From: Streptacidiphilus fuscans
Lineage (GTDB): Bacteria > Actinomycetota > Actinomycetes > Streptomycetales > Streptomycetaceae
Length of the DNA stretch: 64,000 nucleotides
NCBI RefSeq assembly: GCF_015690355.1
Contig: NZ_JADPRT010000020.1
Location: 120,871 to 184,870, forward strand
Reading direction: 5' to 3'
The position numbers and the translations under genes are program-made. This document shows positions 32,211 to 40,823 of the stretch, one piece after another. The notes beneath the pieces were generated by a model. That model was not told where the DNA came from and searched no databases. It saw only the letters and a list, made by a program, of their open reading frames with translations. Within the stretch, counting starts at the first letter, position 1; every line of letters begins with the position of its first letter.

Positions 32211-33355
32211 TGGCCAACCAGAAGGGCAATCGCCGCCGCTTCGGCTCCGTGCGTCAGCTCCCCTCGGGGCGCTGGCAGATCCGACATCCCGACCCCGTCA
32301 CCGGCTTGATGCGGACCGGCGAGCAGACGTACGCCACGAAGAAGGACGCCGAGATCGCCCTCACGCTGATCGAGGCCGACATCACGCGCGGTCGCTGGAC
32401 CGACCCTGACGAAGGCAAGTTGAACTTCGGCGACTACGCCGACGCCTGGGTCCGGGACCGGAAGCTCGCCGAGACGTCCCGCCAGCGCTACGCGATCTCG
32501 CTGCGGCTGCACATCCAACCCACCTTCAGGCGCAGCACCGTTGGTGAGATCACGACGGCCAAGGTCCGTGCCTGGCGCTCGAAGCTGCTCGCCTCGGGCG
32601 TTGGTGAGCCAGCCGTGGTCAAGGCCTATCAGCTCCTCCGGGCCATCATGAACACCGCCCTGGATGACGAGCTGATCCAGCGGAACCCCTGCCGGATCAA
32701 GGGCGCTGGTCAGTACGAGGTCCCCGAACGCCCGGTGCTGACCGTGGAGCAGGTACTCGCCGTCGTGGAGGCCATCCCGGTGCGGTACCGGCTCATGGTC
32801 CTTCTGGGTGCCTTCACCACGCTCCGCTTCGGAGAGCTTGCGGCCCTCCGCCGATCGGACGTCGACACCACCGCGCTCACGGTGTCGGTCCGGCGCTCGC
32901 AAGCCGAGCTGTCGACCGGGCAGCTGCTCGACAAGGCACCCAAGACGCGCGCTGGTGTCCGCGTGATCGCCTTCCCGGTCGAACTGCTGCCGAGCGTGAC
33001 GGCGCACCTGGAGCACTTCGTGGCCCCAGGTCCCATGTCCCACGTGTTCACGGGTGCCCTGGGCGGCCAGCTCAGGCGCAGCAACTTCCACGAGGTATGG
33101 GAGCGGGCTCGTAAGAAGGCGAAGATCAGCGAAGAGGTGCACTTCCACGATCTCCGCCACACAGGGAACACCCTCGCGGCCAACGCGGGTGCCAGCACTC
33201 GTGAGCTCATGACCCGGATGGGGCACAGCAGCACCCGCGCCGCGCTGATCTACCAGCACATGACTGCTGGCCGCGACCGCGTCATCGCGGACAAGCTCGG
33301 GCAGATGATCAAAGACGCCAGGAAGGGTGGTCCGCCGGACCAATCTGGCACGTAA
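32210..33355 (+). CDS. int: tyrosine site-specific integrase
   Basis: 381 aa. N-terminal arm-binding domain (RWQIRHPDPVTG to 65), SAM-like core-binding domain (70-160), and catalytic domain with Arg206 (TTLRFGE), His313/Arg316 (HDLRH), His339 (GHSS) and Tyr348 (IYQH). It inserts the element in the 3' end of the tRNA-Val gene, whose CCA end lies only 56 bp after the stop. Between them are two TGGCACG repeats. Confidence 0.93.
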   Translation: MANQKGNRRRFGSVRQLPSGRWQIRHPDPVTGLMRTGEQTYATKKDAEIALTLIEADITRGRWTDPDEGKLNFGDYADAWVRDRKLAETSRQRYAISLRLHIQPTFRRSTVGEITTAKVRAWRSKLLASGVGEPAVVKAYQLLRAIMNTALDDELIQRNPCRIKGAGQYEVPERPVLTVEQVLAVVEAIPVRYRLMVLLGAFTTLRFGELAALRRSDVDTTALTVSVRRSQAELSTGQLLDKAPKTRAGVRVIAFPVELLPSVTAHLEHFVAPGPMSHVFTGALGGQLRRSNFHEVWERARKKAKISEEVHFHDLRHTGNTLAANAGASTRELMTRMGHSSTRAALIYQHMTAGRDRVIADKLGQMIKDARKGGPPDQSGT

Positions 33356-33363
33356 ATGGCACG
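33346..33363. repeat. paired TGGCACG repeats, candidate integrase arm site (right)
   Basis: TGGCACGTAAATGGCACG: two TGGCACG units 11 bp apart, with the first unit inside the end of int. The same unit and spacing occur at 22817-22834 beside the other end of the element. Confidence 0.6.
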
Positions 33364-33410
33364 CGGAGCCTCACGCCGATCATGGTGTGGGGTTCCGCTG
33401 CTGTTCAGAG

Positions 33411-33456
33411 CTGGTGGGCACAGACGGATTCGAACCGCCGACATCTGCTTTGTAAG
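33411..33456. repeat. att copy 3: tRNA-Val 3' half at the element right end
   Basis: 46 bp that form the 3' half of the intact tRNA gene. It differs from att copy 1 only at 33420 (A for G). The half now in the tRNA was thus probably delivered by the element. Confidence 0.85.
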
Positions 33457-33486
33457 AGCAGCGCTCTACCGCTGAGCTATGCGCCC
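33412..33486 (-). tRNA. tRNA-Val (anticodon TAC)
   Basis: 75 nt with encoded CCA. Acceptor 5' GGGCGCA pairs with TGTGCCC; one pair is G-T. The D arm is GCTC-AGCGGTA-GAGC, the anticodon arm CTGCT-CTTACAA-AGCAG with anticodon TAC (reads GUA), and the T arm GGCGG-TTCGAAT-CCGTC. With the base of att copy 1 at position 33420 the acceptor would have a G-C pair instead of the wobble pair. It is the attB of the AICE. No hairpin terminator lies on its 3' side; it is at 10.07 kb. Confidence 0.93.
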
Positions 33487-33691
33487 CCGGGCATCCCCGA
33501 TGGTCCCGGCCGGAACCGGGACAAGGGCTAAGCGTACCCGGTCGTCGGCGCGGTGTGCGCCTTCGTTGGTGCGGGGGTGGTGGGGTGGGTGCGAGGATGG
33601 GCTCGCTCGGTCGGGAAGATCGGGGCGGTGGTGGGTTGCGGGTGGTGGTCGGGGCCCGGTGACCGTGGCGCGTGGGAGCGGGAGAGACGAC

Positions 33692-34939
33692 GTGGCTGGC
33701 GGTGCGGGGCGCAGGTGGCGGGGAGAGGCCGGGAGGGCCGAGGCGCAGGCGGCGCGTGAAGCTGCCGCGCAGGCGTTCTACGAGGTGGACACGCTGCAGC
33801 GGGACGTCCGGATCAACGTCGAGACCGTGGCCGCCGCCGACAGCTCCCCCGGGGCCCAGCGTGCCGTCGCCGACTTCGCCGCGATCAGCCAGCGCGTCGA
33901 CCAGGTCAGCACCGCGTACATCAGCGCGCTCGACGCGGTCGACCTCGACGCGGAGGAGCTCTCCCCCGGCGCCGCCGCGCAGGCGCGTCAGCGGCTGGAC
34001 CACAGTCGGCAGCAGCTCCTGCAGGCCAAGGCGGAGCTCGAACAGTTCGCCGCCTACCTGGAGCCGCTCCAGTCCGCCGCCGCCGCGCAGCTCGCGCAGG
34101 TCGCGCCCGCCGTGGAGCGGGCCAAGCAGGCGTGGCTGGCCGCCAGCAACGCGCTCGACGCCGCCAAGGCGGCACGGCTCGGCACCGACGCGCAGTCCCG
34201 CGCGCTGGCGGAGCTGGGGCCGCAGCTGCGGGTGCTCGGCGAGGGGGCGGGCAAGCACGGCGTGCAGCCGATACTGCGCACGGCTGCCGACGTACAGCGC
34301 GCCGCCGAAGGCATCCGGGCCGCAGCGGAGCGGCTGCCGCAGCAGGCCGCCGAGATCGACCGGGCGTTGAGCTCGCTCCGTACCCGGACGCAGGCGCTGC
34401 AGACGCGGGCGGAGCAGGTCGGCCCGGTGCTGAGCGAGCTGCGTCGCCGGTTCAGCGAAGGCTGCTGGCAGGACCTGCAGCACGTGCCGGACCAGGCCCA
34501 GGACGCCGCACGTCAGGCGCTGGCCCAGCTCAGCGACGCCGAAAGAGCCCGCAACGAGCAGCGCTTCGCCGACGCGCAGGCGGTCATCCAGCGCGTCCGC
34601 ACGCTGCTGACCACCGCCGACGGCTCGGTCGCGCTGGCCAACGACCGGCTCCACGCACTCAACGAGGCGCAGCGCGCCCCGCAGGACGAGATCGAGCGGA
34701 CCCGTTTCGCGCTGCGTGACGCGCAGCGTCTGGCGATGGCCGGCCGCAATGCGCCGGACCCCCGGCACGCGCAGCCGCTGGACGCAGCGTTGGAGCGCCT
34801 GGAGCGCGCCGCGACCGGCCTGACCGGACGCCACCCCGACTACTGGCACTTCCTGACCGAGACGGCCGCTGTCCGGGAGACGGCCGCGTCGGTCGTCCAG
34901 GCGATCCGCGCCGAGAAGGGCATGCCGTCGTCCCGGTGA
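33692..34939 (+). CDS. coiled-coil protein of unknown function
   Basis: 415 aa from the GTG at 33692 (GGGAGAG before it). An open frame extends upstream into the tRNA gene and is not credible as a start. Almost the whole protein is Ala/Gln/Arg/Glu-rich with long heptad patterns (QAREAAAQAFYEVDTLQRDV, RQRLDHSRQQLLQAKAELEQFAAYL, RALSSLRTRTQALQTRAEQVG). No membrane segment or signal peptide. It lies next to a FmdB-like gene and a Ter cluster; a structural or PspA/TerD-associated role is possible but unproved. Confidence 0.65.
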   Translation: MAGGAGRRWRGEAGRAEAQAAREAAAQAFYEVDTLQRDVRINVETVAAADSSPGAQRAVADFAAISQRVDQVSTAYISALDAVDLDAEELSPGAAAQARQRLDHSRQQLLQAKAELEQFAAYLEPLQSAAAAQLAQVAPAVERAKQAWLAASNALDAAKAARLGTDAQSRALAELGPQLRVLGEGAGKHGVQPILRTAADVQRAAEGIRAAAERLPQQAAEIDRALSSLRTRTQALQTRAEQVGPVLSELRRRFSEGCWQDLQHVPDQAQDAARQALAQLSDAERARNEQRFADAQAVIQRVRTLLTTADGSVALANDRLHALNEAQRAPQDEIERTRFALRDAQRLAMAGRNAPDPRHAQPLDAALERLERAATGLTGRHPDYWHFLTETAAVRETAASVVQAIRAEKGMPSSR

Positions 34940-35029
34940 CGGCACCGGGTACGCGACGCACCGTGTCCGAGGCCGCCTCCCGGCTCCGGCCTCTCGCACG
35001 GGACCGCGCGGGGATGACAGGATGTCGCC

Positions 35030-35248
35030 ATGCCTCGCTATGACTACCGCTGCCGCACCTGCGGCGCCACGTTCGAGCTGAACCGTCCGATGTCGCAGGC
35101 CAACGCGCCGACGGTGTGCCCGTCCGGGCATGACGACGTGGCCAAGCTGATGTCAATGGTCGCCGTCACCGGTACCGCCGGTGGTGCCGCACAGCCGCAG
35201 GCCGGCGGTGGAGGCGGCGGCTGCTGCGGAGGCGGCTGCTGCGGCTGA
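35030..35248 (+). CDS. FmdB-family zinc-ribbon regulatory protein
   Basis: 72 aa. MPRYDYRCRTCGATFELNRPM is the FmdB/CxxC start, and CPSGHDDVAKLMS the second metal half, with His in place of a Cys. The C-terminus is Gly-rich and ends with two pairs of Cys (GGCCGGGCCG). The family is thought to be regulatory; the role is unknown. Confidence 0.8.
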   Translation: MPRYDYRCRTCGATFELNRPMSQANAPTVCPSGHDDVAKLMSMVAVTGTAGGAAQPQAGGGGGGCCGGGCCG

Positions 35249-35410
35249 GCCCGACGGAGGCTGAGCTCCACAGAGGCCATAGAGGGCTGAGCTCGAGAGG
35301 TCCGCGCTCGACGAAGGCGCGAGCGCCGGGTCTGTTGCACGCGCCCCGGCGCGGTCGGACGATGGAGGCAATGACTGCCGCACCACCCCCTCAGACCCAG
35401 GGAGGCGGCA

Positions 35411-35914
35411 ATGAAACTCCAGGACCATCTGCCGGTCGACCACCGGCTGGGCCAGGTCTACCGGTACAGCGCCGGGGCCATCGGCCTGTTCCTGGTCATT
35501 TTCGGCATTCTCGGCTTCACCAACAACGTCGGCTTCTTCTCCACCACCGGGGACCACGTCGCCGGCATGACCAGCAACGGTGCGTTGAGCCTGCTGTCCG
35601 TGCTCTTCGGCGCGATCCTGATCGGCGGCGCGGTGATCGGCGGCAACACGGCGTCGACGCTGAACATCAGCATCGGGATCCTGTTCATCCTCAGTGGCTG
35701 GGTGAATCTGGGCCTGCTGGACGGCGGGCACAACATCCTGAACTTCCACATGCGCAACGTGATCTTCAGCTTCCTGGTCGGCCTCGCGCTGATGGTCTTC
35801 GGCATGTACGGCCGAGTCACCGGGCACCTGCCGCACGACAACCCGTACTGGCGCAACCGGCACCCGGAGGCGGCCAAGTTCAACCCGCTGCCGCCCGCCG
35901 CACTGCCCCACTGA
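35411..35914 (+). CDS. DUF4383 membrane protein
   Basis: 167 aa with four membrane segments (about 22-42, 58-78, 86-102, 113-133) and a charged C-terminus (NPYWRNRHPEAAKFNPLP). It matches the DUF4383 family common in actinobacteria, function unknown. GGGAGGCGG precedes the ATG. It runs toward the HAD gene, and their 3' ends overlap by 35 bp. Confidence 0.78.
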   Translation: MKLQDHLPVDHRLGQVYRYSAGAIGLFLVIFGILGFTNNVGFFSTTGDHVAGMTSNGALSLLSVLFGAILIGGAVIGGNTASTLNISIGILFILSGWVNLGLLDGGHNILNFHMRNVIFSFLVGLALMVFGMYGRVTGHLPHDNPYWRNRHPEAAKFNPLPPAALPH

Positions 35915-36788
35915 CCTCAACACCGACACCAACACCCGCGCCCAGTCCCAGCCCCGCACGGACCACTGCCAGCATCCGGCGCAGCAGCTCCTCCCCCGCC
36001 GCGACGCCGGTCTCGGCGAGGACGGTGACGCCGGGCGCGGTCCAGCCGGTGTCTGCGAGCTCGCCGTGACCGGGGCGGAAGGCCGCGTCCGCGGCGAGCA
36101 GCAGCTCCGCGTCGAGGAGCGAGTCGCCTGCCGCCAGGACGGTCGCCGCTCCGGTCCTGCGCTCGACCTCCGCCAGCGCGGCGGACTTCGTCAGCGGCTC
36201 GGGCACCAGGTAGACCTTGCGGCCCTGCAGCGAGACGCCCCAGCCGCGCTCCGCTGCCCAGCCCGACAACTCCTCGACCCAACCGGGCGGAAGCGAAGGG
36301 CGGTCGACGACCAGGTAGGCGAAGAGGTTCTCGGCGACGCGGCGTTTGCGCGTCCACTCCGGGTCGGCGGTGAGCGCGAGACGGTGCACGATCTCGTCGA
36401 GCGGCGCGCACTGCTGCGCGAGAGTGGCGCGGACCTGGGCGTGCCAGTCCTGGTCGGGTTCGCCGTCGACCAGCAGGTGGCCGCCGTTGGCGCAGATCGC
36501 GTGGCGCGGCGTCCAGTCGGGGACGGGGCCGGGGAGGTGGATCCGCCGGTACTGGGCGACGGTGCGGGTCGTGGCCGGGACGAAGTCGGTCACCGCGATC
36601 AGGGTGGCCAGCAGTCGAGCCGCGTCCTCGGTCATGTAGGAGAGCGGCTCGCCCCGGTGGACCTCGACGACCAGCAGCCGTGGCGCGTCCTCGTCGGGGA
36701 CGCGGAGGGCGAGCGCCCGCGAGGAGTAGATCAGCGTCCTATCCAGGTCGCAGCCCACCAGATGCCGAGTACTGCCGCTGCCGCTCAT
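35880..36788 (-). CDS. HAD-family hydrolase of the Ter stress cluster
   Basis: 302 aa. Motif I is VGCDLDRTLI (Asp14, Asp16), the middle part has a C2-like cap (ICANGGHLLVDGEPDQDWH), and motif IV is AGDSLLDAELL. It is probably a phosphatase for a sugar or nucleotide phosphate. The ATG overlaps the stop of the PRTase-TRSP-StiP gene by 4 bp. HAD proteins with these partners are known from Ter-associated gene sets, where a nucleoside-like compound has been proposed. The C-terminal 45 residues are Gly/Val-rich and not conserved. Confidence 0.8.
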   Translation of the reverse strand: MSGSGSTRHLVGCDLDRTLIYSSRALALRVPDEDAPRLLVVEVHRGEPLSYMTEDAARLLATLIAVTDFVPATTRTVAQYRRIHLPGPVPDWTPRHAICANGGHLLVDGEPDQDWHAQVRATLAQQCAPLDEIVHRLALTADPEWTRKRRVAENLFAYLVVDRPSLPPGWVEELSGWAAERGWGVSLQGRKVYLVPEPLTKSAALAEVERRTGAATVLAAGDSLLDAELLLAADAAFRPGHGELADTGWTAPGVTVLAETGVAAGEELLRRMLAVVRAGLGLGAGVGVGVEVSGAVRRAAAG

Positions 36789-39274
36789 ACCGAGGTCCCC
36801 TCCGAGCCGGTGGCCCCGCGTGTGTAGTCGGGGTGGATCAGGCCAACGCAGCTGTACGGGAGGTCGTCGACCTCCTCGACCGGGACCGCGCGCTGCGACG
36901 CGAGCAGCCGGACGTGGTCCAGGTCCGGGCCCACGCCTCGGCGGACCAGCACCCGCCAGGGCACGCGGCGCAGCAGCACCCGGGTCGTCTCGCCGACGCC
37001 GGGCTTGACCAGGTTGACGCTGCCGATGCCGTACTCCGCGCTGATCCGCTCGACGGCTGCCCAGCCGGACCAGTCCGGCGTGCGCGCCGCCTCGGTCGCG
37101 CTCCCCGCCGCGGTGAAGCGGCGCGCCTCGGCGACAGCGGCGTCCCGGACCGCGTCGAAGCGGGCCGCGACCTGGTCCAGGAAGGCGCCGGAGACGTCGG
37201 CGCCGGCCAGTTCGCGGTAGAACTTCGCGCCGTGGAATTCGTCCGGGCCGATCAGGTCGGCGCGCAGCACGGTCCGCGAAACCAGGCCGGAGACCGTGGA
37301 GTTGAGGCAGGCCGACGGGATCAGGAAGTCGTCGCGGGTGCCGAAGGTGCGGACGCAGCGGCCCGGGTCGGCGAGGACGGCGAGCGCCGGGTCGAAGTCG
37401 GTTCCGGCCAGCGCGGCGGTGAGTTCGCGGGTGATGGCGCCCTTGCCGGTCCAGCCGTCGACGAAGACGACGTCCTCGGGGCGGTGCCAACGAGCCAGGT
37501 GGCGCAGGGCATTGAGGTCGATGCCGCGCCCGCGCACGATCGAGACGGCGTAGTGCGGCAGCTCCAGCCCGTGGACCTGCCGGGCCCACCGCCGCATCAG
37601 CACCCCGACGGGCGTCCCGGCGCGGGCCAGCGAGGCCAGCGCCACGTTCCGACCGCGCTCGGCGAGGACCGTCTCGGTGACCACGCCGACGGCGTGGGCG
37701 ACGCGAGCGGCGGAGGCTGTCAGTGCCTGCTGATAGAGATTCTGGTAGTCGGCGCTCGGCTGGTACTCGACAGGCAACGACTCGGCATAATGCGCGCCGC
37801 CACGCTGGATCGCCTCCTCACGCTCCTCGGTGGGGGCTTCCAGGGTGACGTCGGAGAGGTCCTTCAGCAGCCAGGCGACCTCGTCCGCGCGGTAGGAGGA
37901 GAACGCGGGCCCGTACAGCGGAGCGGGCCGCGGACGGTAGGAGGGGACGACGGCGAGCAGCAGCTCGTCGGTGACGCCACGCAGCGCGTCGGTGAGACCG
38001 CCGGGGCCGGTCAGCCGCGCGGTGTCGGCGCCACCAGCGTCCTCGCCGTCGGCGACGACGACGATCGCGTCGAATCGGCGCTCCGGGTCGGCGCCGGGGG
38101 CGACGTTGTAGACGTAACGCGCACTGCCGTCGGTAGGAGCACGGAAGGAGAGTCGGGTGCGTATGGCATAGCCGGGATCGTCGACGGCGAGCACGGGCGA
38201 GCGGGTGGTGCTGGAGAACCGCACGTCGGTGCCTGCCGGCAGCTCGTCCTCCAGCGCGGCGGCGAGTCGCAGCGGTGCATACATCAGCTCCTCGCAGCCG
38301 AGGACGAGCACGCGACGTGGTGCGCCGCTCGGGCCGCCGGTCAGCGCGGCGGCGAGGCGGCGCGCCATGCCGGGCAGCGCGGCCTCCAGTCGTACGCGGT
38401 CGGCGGGCAGGAAGCCGTGCCTCCCGCCGTCGGGCAGGCCGAGCGGCCAGCCGAGGTCCACGCGCGTGAGCGGGGCAAGCACGGCAGTCGGGGCAGGCGG
38501 GGTCGGTGCGTCCTGGCCTGATACCGCACGCTCCGCCTCCCGGGCCACCAGGTCCTGACCGCGCGTCAGGACGTCGTCGGGCAGCTCGATGCGCGTGGTC
38601 ACCGCCGCGACCACGTCGATGCGAGTGCCCAGCTCCGCACCGAGGCGGGACAGGGCGGCGCGGTCGGCGTCGTCGCGCAGGTCGAGCAGGGTGACCACGA
38701 CGTAGCGGTCACGCGGGCACAGCGCGTGGAGGGCCCGCAGGGTGTTGGCAACGGTCCGTCCGGTCGAGAACTCGTCGTCGACGAGGACGAGCGGGCCGAC
38801 TGCCTTGGGGTCGTCCTCGACAGCCGGAACCAACCACTCCGGCCGTTCCGGGAGCAGCAGATGGGAGGTCGCATGCGAGTGCTCCTCCTCGAAGCCGCCC
38901 ACGGGAGCAACCCCGGCCACCGCGCGCCGGGTCGAGTGCAGATACACGACAGGGCCGATCCCGTCGGCGACGCAGTGCCCCAGCGCCGTCGCCGTCTCCG
39001 CGTACCCGAGGACGACGGCGCTCGCCGCCTCCTCCGGACCGAGCAGCTCCCGCACGGTGCGGCCGAGCGCGAGGCCCGCCTCCCGCACCACACCTGGACG
39101 TTGCGGCACATGCTTGCCGAGGAGGGTGGAGACCAGCAGATGCGAGCGGCGCGGATTGCGGCGCAGCGCGAGGCCGACGAGCCCGCGTGCCTCGCCCTCC
39201 GGCAGTCGCACGCCGAGCCGTTCGGTGACCCAGGTCCCGGCCCACACGGAGCCGGTTCGTGCGGGCGAATCCAT
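36785..39274 (-). CDS. PRTase-TRSP-StiP fusion protein of the Ter cluster
   Basis: 829 aa from the ATG at 39274. Residues 1-250 form a PRTase_2 domain with the PRPP loop VLVDDEFSTGRTVANTL and a lid GYAETATALG. The middle (about 290-460) is the TRSP domain, with the name-giving segment STTRSPVLAVDDPGYAIRT and VLVLGCEELMYAPLRLA. The last 360 residues are StiP/PRTase_1: FSSYRADEVAWLLKDLSDV, EKAIQ-like EEAIQRGGAHYAESL, HYAVSIVRGRGIDLNAL and VFVDGWTGKGAITREL. These are usually separate proteins in proteobacteria. They are predicted to make a nucleoside-like molecule linked to TerD responses; this remains inference. It is in one operon with the HAD gene. Confidence 0.83.
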   Translation of the reverse strand: MDSPARTGSVWAGTWVTERLGVRLPEGEARGLVGLALRRNPRRSHLLVSTLLGKHVPQRPGVVREAGLALGRTVRELLGPEEAASAVVLGYAETATALGHCVADGIGPVVYLHSTRRAVAGVAPVGGFEEEHSHATSHLLLPERPEWLVPAVEDDPKAVGPLVLVDDEFSTGRTVANTLRALHALCPRDRYVVVTLLDLRDDADRAALSRLGAELGTRIDVVAAVTTRIELPDDVLTRGQDLVAREAERAVSGQDAPTPPAPTAVLAPLTRVDLGWPLGLPDGGRHGFLPADRVRLEAALPGMARRLAAALTGGPSGAPRRVLVLGCEELMYAPLRLAAALEDELPAGTDVRFSSTTRSPVLAVDDPGYAIRTRLSFRAPTDGSARYVYNVAPGADPERRFDAIVVVADGEDAGGADTARLTGPGGLTDALRGVTDELLLAVVPSYRPRPAPLYGPAFSSYRADEVAWLLKDLSDVTLEAPTEEREEAIQRGGAHYAESLPVEYQPSADYQNLYQQALTASAARVAHAVGVVTETVLAERGRNVALASLARAGTPVGVLMRRWARQVHGLELPHYAVSIVRGRGIDLNALRHLARWHRPEDVVFVDGWTGKGAITRELTAALAGTDFDPALAVLADPGRCVRTFGTRDDFLIPSACLNSTVSGLVSRTVLRADLIGPDEFHGAKFYRELAGADVSGAFLDQVAARFDAVRDAAVAEARRFTAAGSATEAARTPDWSGWAAVERISAEYGIGSVNLVKPGVGETTRVLLRRVPWRVLVRRGVGPDLDHVRLLASQRAVPVEEVDDLPYSCVGLIHPDYTRGATGSEGTSV

Positions 39275-39410
39275 CACGTCGTTCGTACCTCGGTTCTCGT
39301 TCGGTTCCCAGCCCAGCACCCGCAGGTGACCGGAAGATGGCGTTGACGGCAACATCAACCGCAGCGACCGGCCCACGGCAGTCGGCCCGCAGCAATCAGC
39401 TCGTCGGCAA

Positions 39411-40613
39411 TCAGGCGCCCACGCAGGCGGCCAGCAGATCGGCGAAGCTGACGTCCTCGCGGGCGACCCCGAAGGCCGCCGCGCGGGCCATCACCCGCTG
39501 CGCCCAGGCCCGGTGCGGCTTCACCTCGTTCATCTTGTTCACGTAGGCGGACCGCATCACCCCGCCCCCAGCCCGGTCCTCGCTCAGGATGTCGCGGGCG
39601 TCCGACCACTCCTCGTGGGTGGCCACCGACATCGCGTGGACGGCCGGCACATGGCTCGGATGGATGCAGGTCTTGCCCAGCAGGCCGTTGGCCCGGTCGA
39701 GTTCGAGCTCGCGGATCAGCCCGTCCAGGTCGTGGTCGATCAGCCGACGCCGGACCTGCCCGGCCGGGGGCTCCGCCTCCTCGAACGGGCTCTGCCGCAG
39801 CTGCGGCTTGAACTTCCGCTCCTGGACCGGGAAGTACTCCCACACCGGCCCGGTCAGCACATGACCGGTGCCGTCCGCCCGGCCCAGCACGTTGACCACG
39901 TCGCCGATCACCGCAGCGACCAACTGCACGTCGTAGGCGGTCAGCTCCGGCGGCCGACGCAGTCCGTATGCCGAGCAGAGATCGGTGACGCCGAGCCGGA
40001 CGGCCAGCACCAGCTCGCGGTACTTCTCCAGCAGGCGGGCGACCCCGAGCAGCGTCTCCGCGCGGCTCTCCAGATGGGCGAGGCGGGGCGACTCCAGCAC
40101 CGGCATGGCGTAGAGCGGCAGACCGCTCGCCGCCCGCAGCTCCGCCAGCGCCTCCAGGAAAGGCAGGCCGCTCTCCTCCGTGAACTTGGGCACGACAAAG
40201 CCGGAGAGCAGGGCCAACGCCTCCCCACCCAATCGGGCGGCCAGGTCGGCGATCTGCTCAGGCCGCCGGACGCGCACGAACAGCAGCGGCAACTCGTCCT
40301 CGACGGCGGACGACCCGGACGCCTCGGACACCCCGGCCGCCAGCGTGCGCAGCTGCGCGACCAGGTTCCGCTCCGCTGCCGGGACTTCGGCGTCCCCGAC
40401 CGCGTCCTCCAGGCACAGCACCATCGACACGACGCCGTGCGCGGCCTGCCGCCGCACGTCGTCGGCCAGACGTGGGCGGGTGGCCGGAGAGTAGAGCGTC
40501 GCGCCCAGCGCGACGGCGAGCTGCGCCGCGTCGCTGTCGCGACGGAACGGCTGTGGCTGGTGCAGGAAGAGACGGTGTCCGGTCCCCTCGTCGAGCTGGC
40601 CGAAATGACGCAT
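39411..40613 (-). CDS. HpcH/HpaI aldolase / CitE-like lyase of the Ter cluster
   Basis: 400 aa. TIM-barrel CitE fold: LGATLYSPATRPRLADDV, VVSMVLCLEDAVGD (metal-binding Glu and Asp), FVVPKFTEESG, and GKTCIHPSHVPAV near the C-terminus. CitE-like proteins occur together with PRTase, TRSP and HAD genes in Ter clusters. Substrate unknown. It is the first gene of the minus-strand operon 40613 to 35880, with a 136-bp gap to the next gene. The divergent gene is TerD. Confidence 0.83.
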   Translation of the reverse strand: MRHFGQLDEGTGHRLFLHQPQPFRRDSDAAQLAVALGATLYSPATRPRLADDVRRQAAHGVVSMVLCLEDAVGDAEVPAAERNLVAQLRTLAAGVSEASGSSAVEDELPLLFVRVRRPEQIADLAARLGGEALALLSGFVVPKFTEESGLPFLEALAELRAASGLPLYAMPVLESPRLAHLESRAETLLGVARLLEKYRELVLAVRLGVTDLCSAYGLRRPPELTAYDVQLVAAVIGDVVNVLGRADGTGHVLTGPVWEYFPVQERKFKPQLRQSPFEEAEPPAGQVRRRLIDHDLDGLIRELELDRANGLLGKTCIHPSHVPAVHAMSVATHEEWSDARDILSEDRAGGGVMRSAYVNKMNEVKPHRAWAQRVMARAAAFGVAREDVSFADLLAACVGA

Positions 40614-40823
40614 GGTTCCCCCGCGGAGCGTCGTGAGCTGGGTGTTGACCGCTCATCGTACGAAACACCTGGGCGAATTCCAGCCGTCCGGCGACAACTT
40701 CCACAGGACTCACAGGACGCCGAGACCTGCGAGGAGACCCGCGCGGAGGCCCGCGCCGAGGCCCACGCGGAGGTCTCGGGGATCGGGTTACCCGCAGACG
40801 GGCAGGTGCGGCAGGATGAACCC

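Noticed and set aside
33479..33691. Upstream part of the coiled-coil reading frame
   Set aside because: It begins in the tRNA gene; the GTG at 33692 has a ribosome binding site and coding character starts near there.
36785..36788. Assembly fusion of HAD and PRTase genes
   Set aside because: The genes are separate and overlap only by ATGA, a normal translational coupling.
36680..38521. 613-aa plus-strand open frame
   Set aside because: Antisense to the PRTase-TRSP-StiP gene; Arg/Gly/Ala composition typical of shadow frames.
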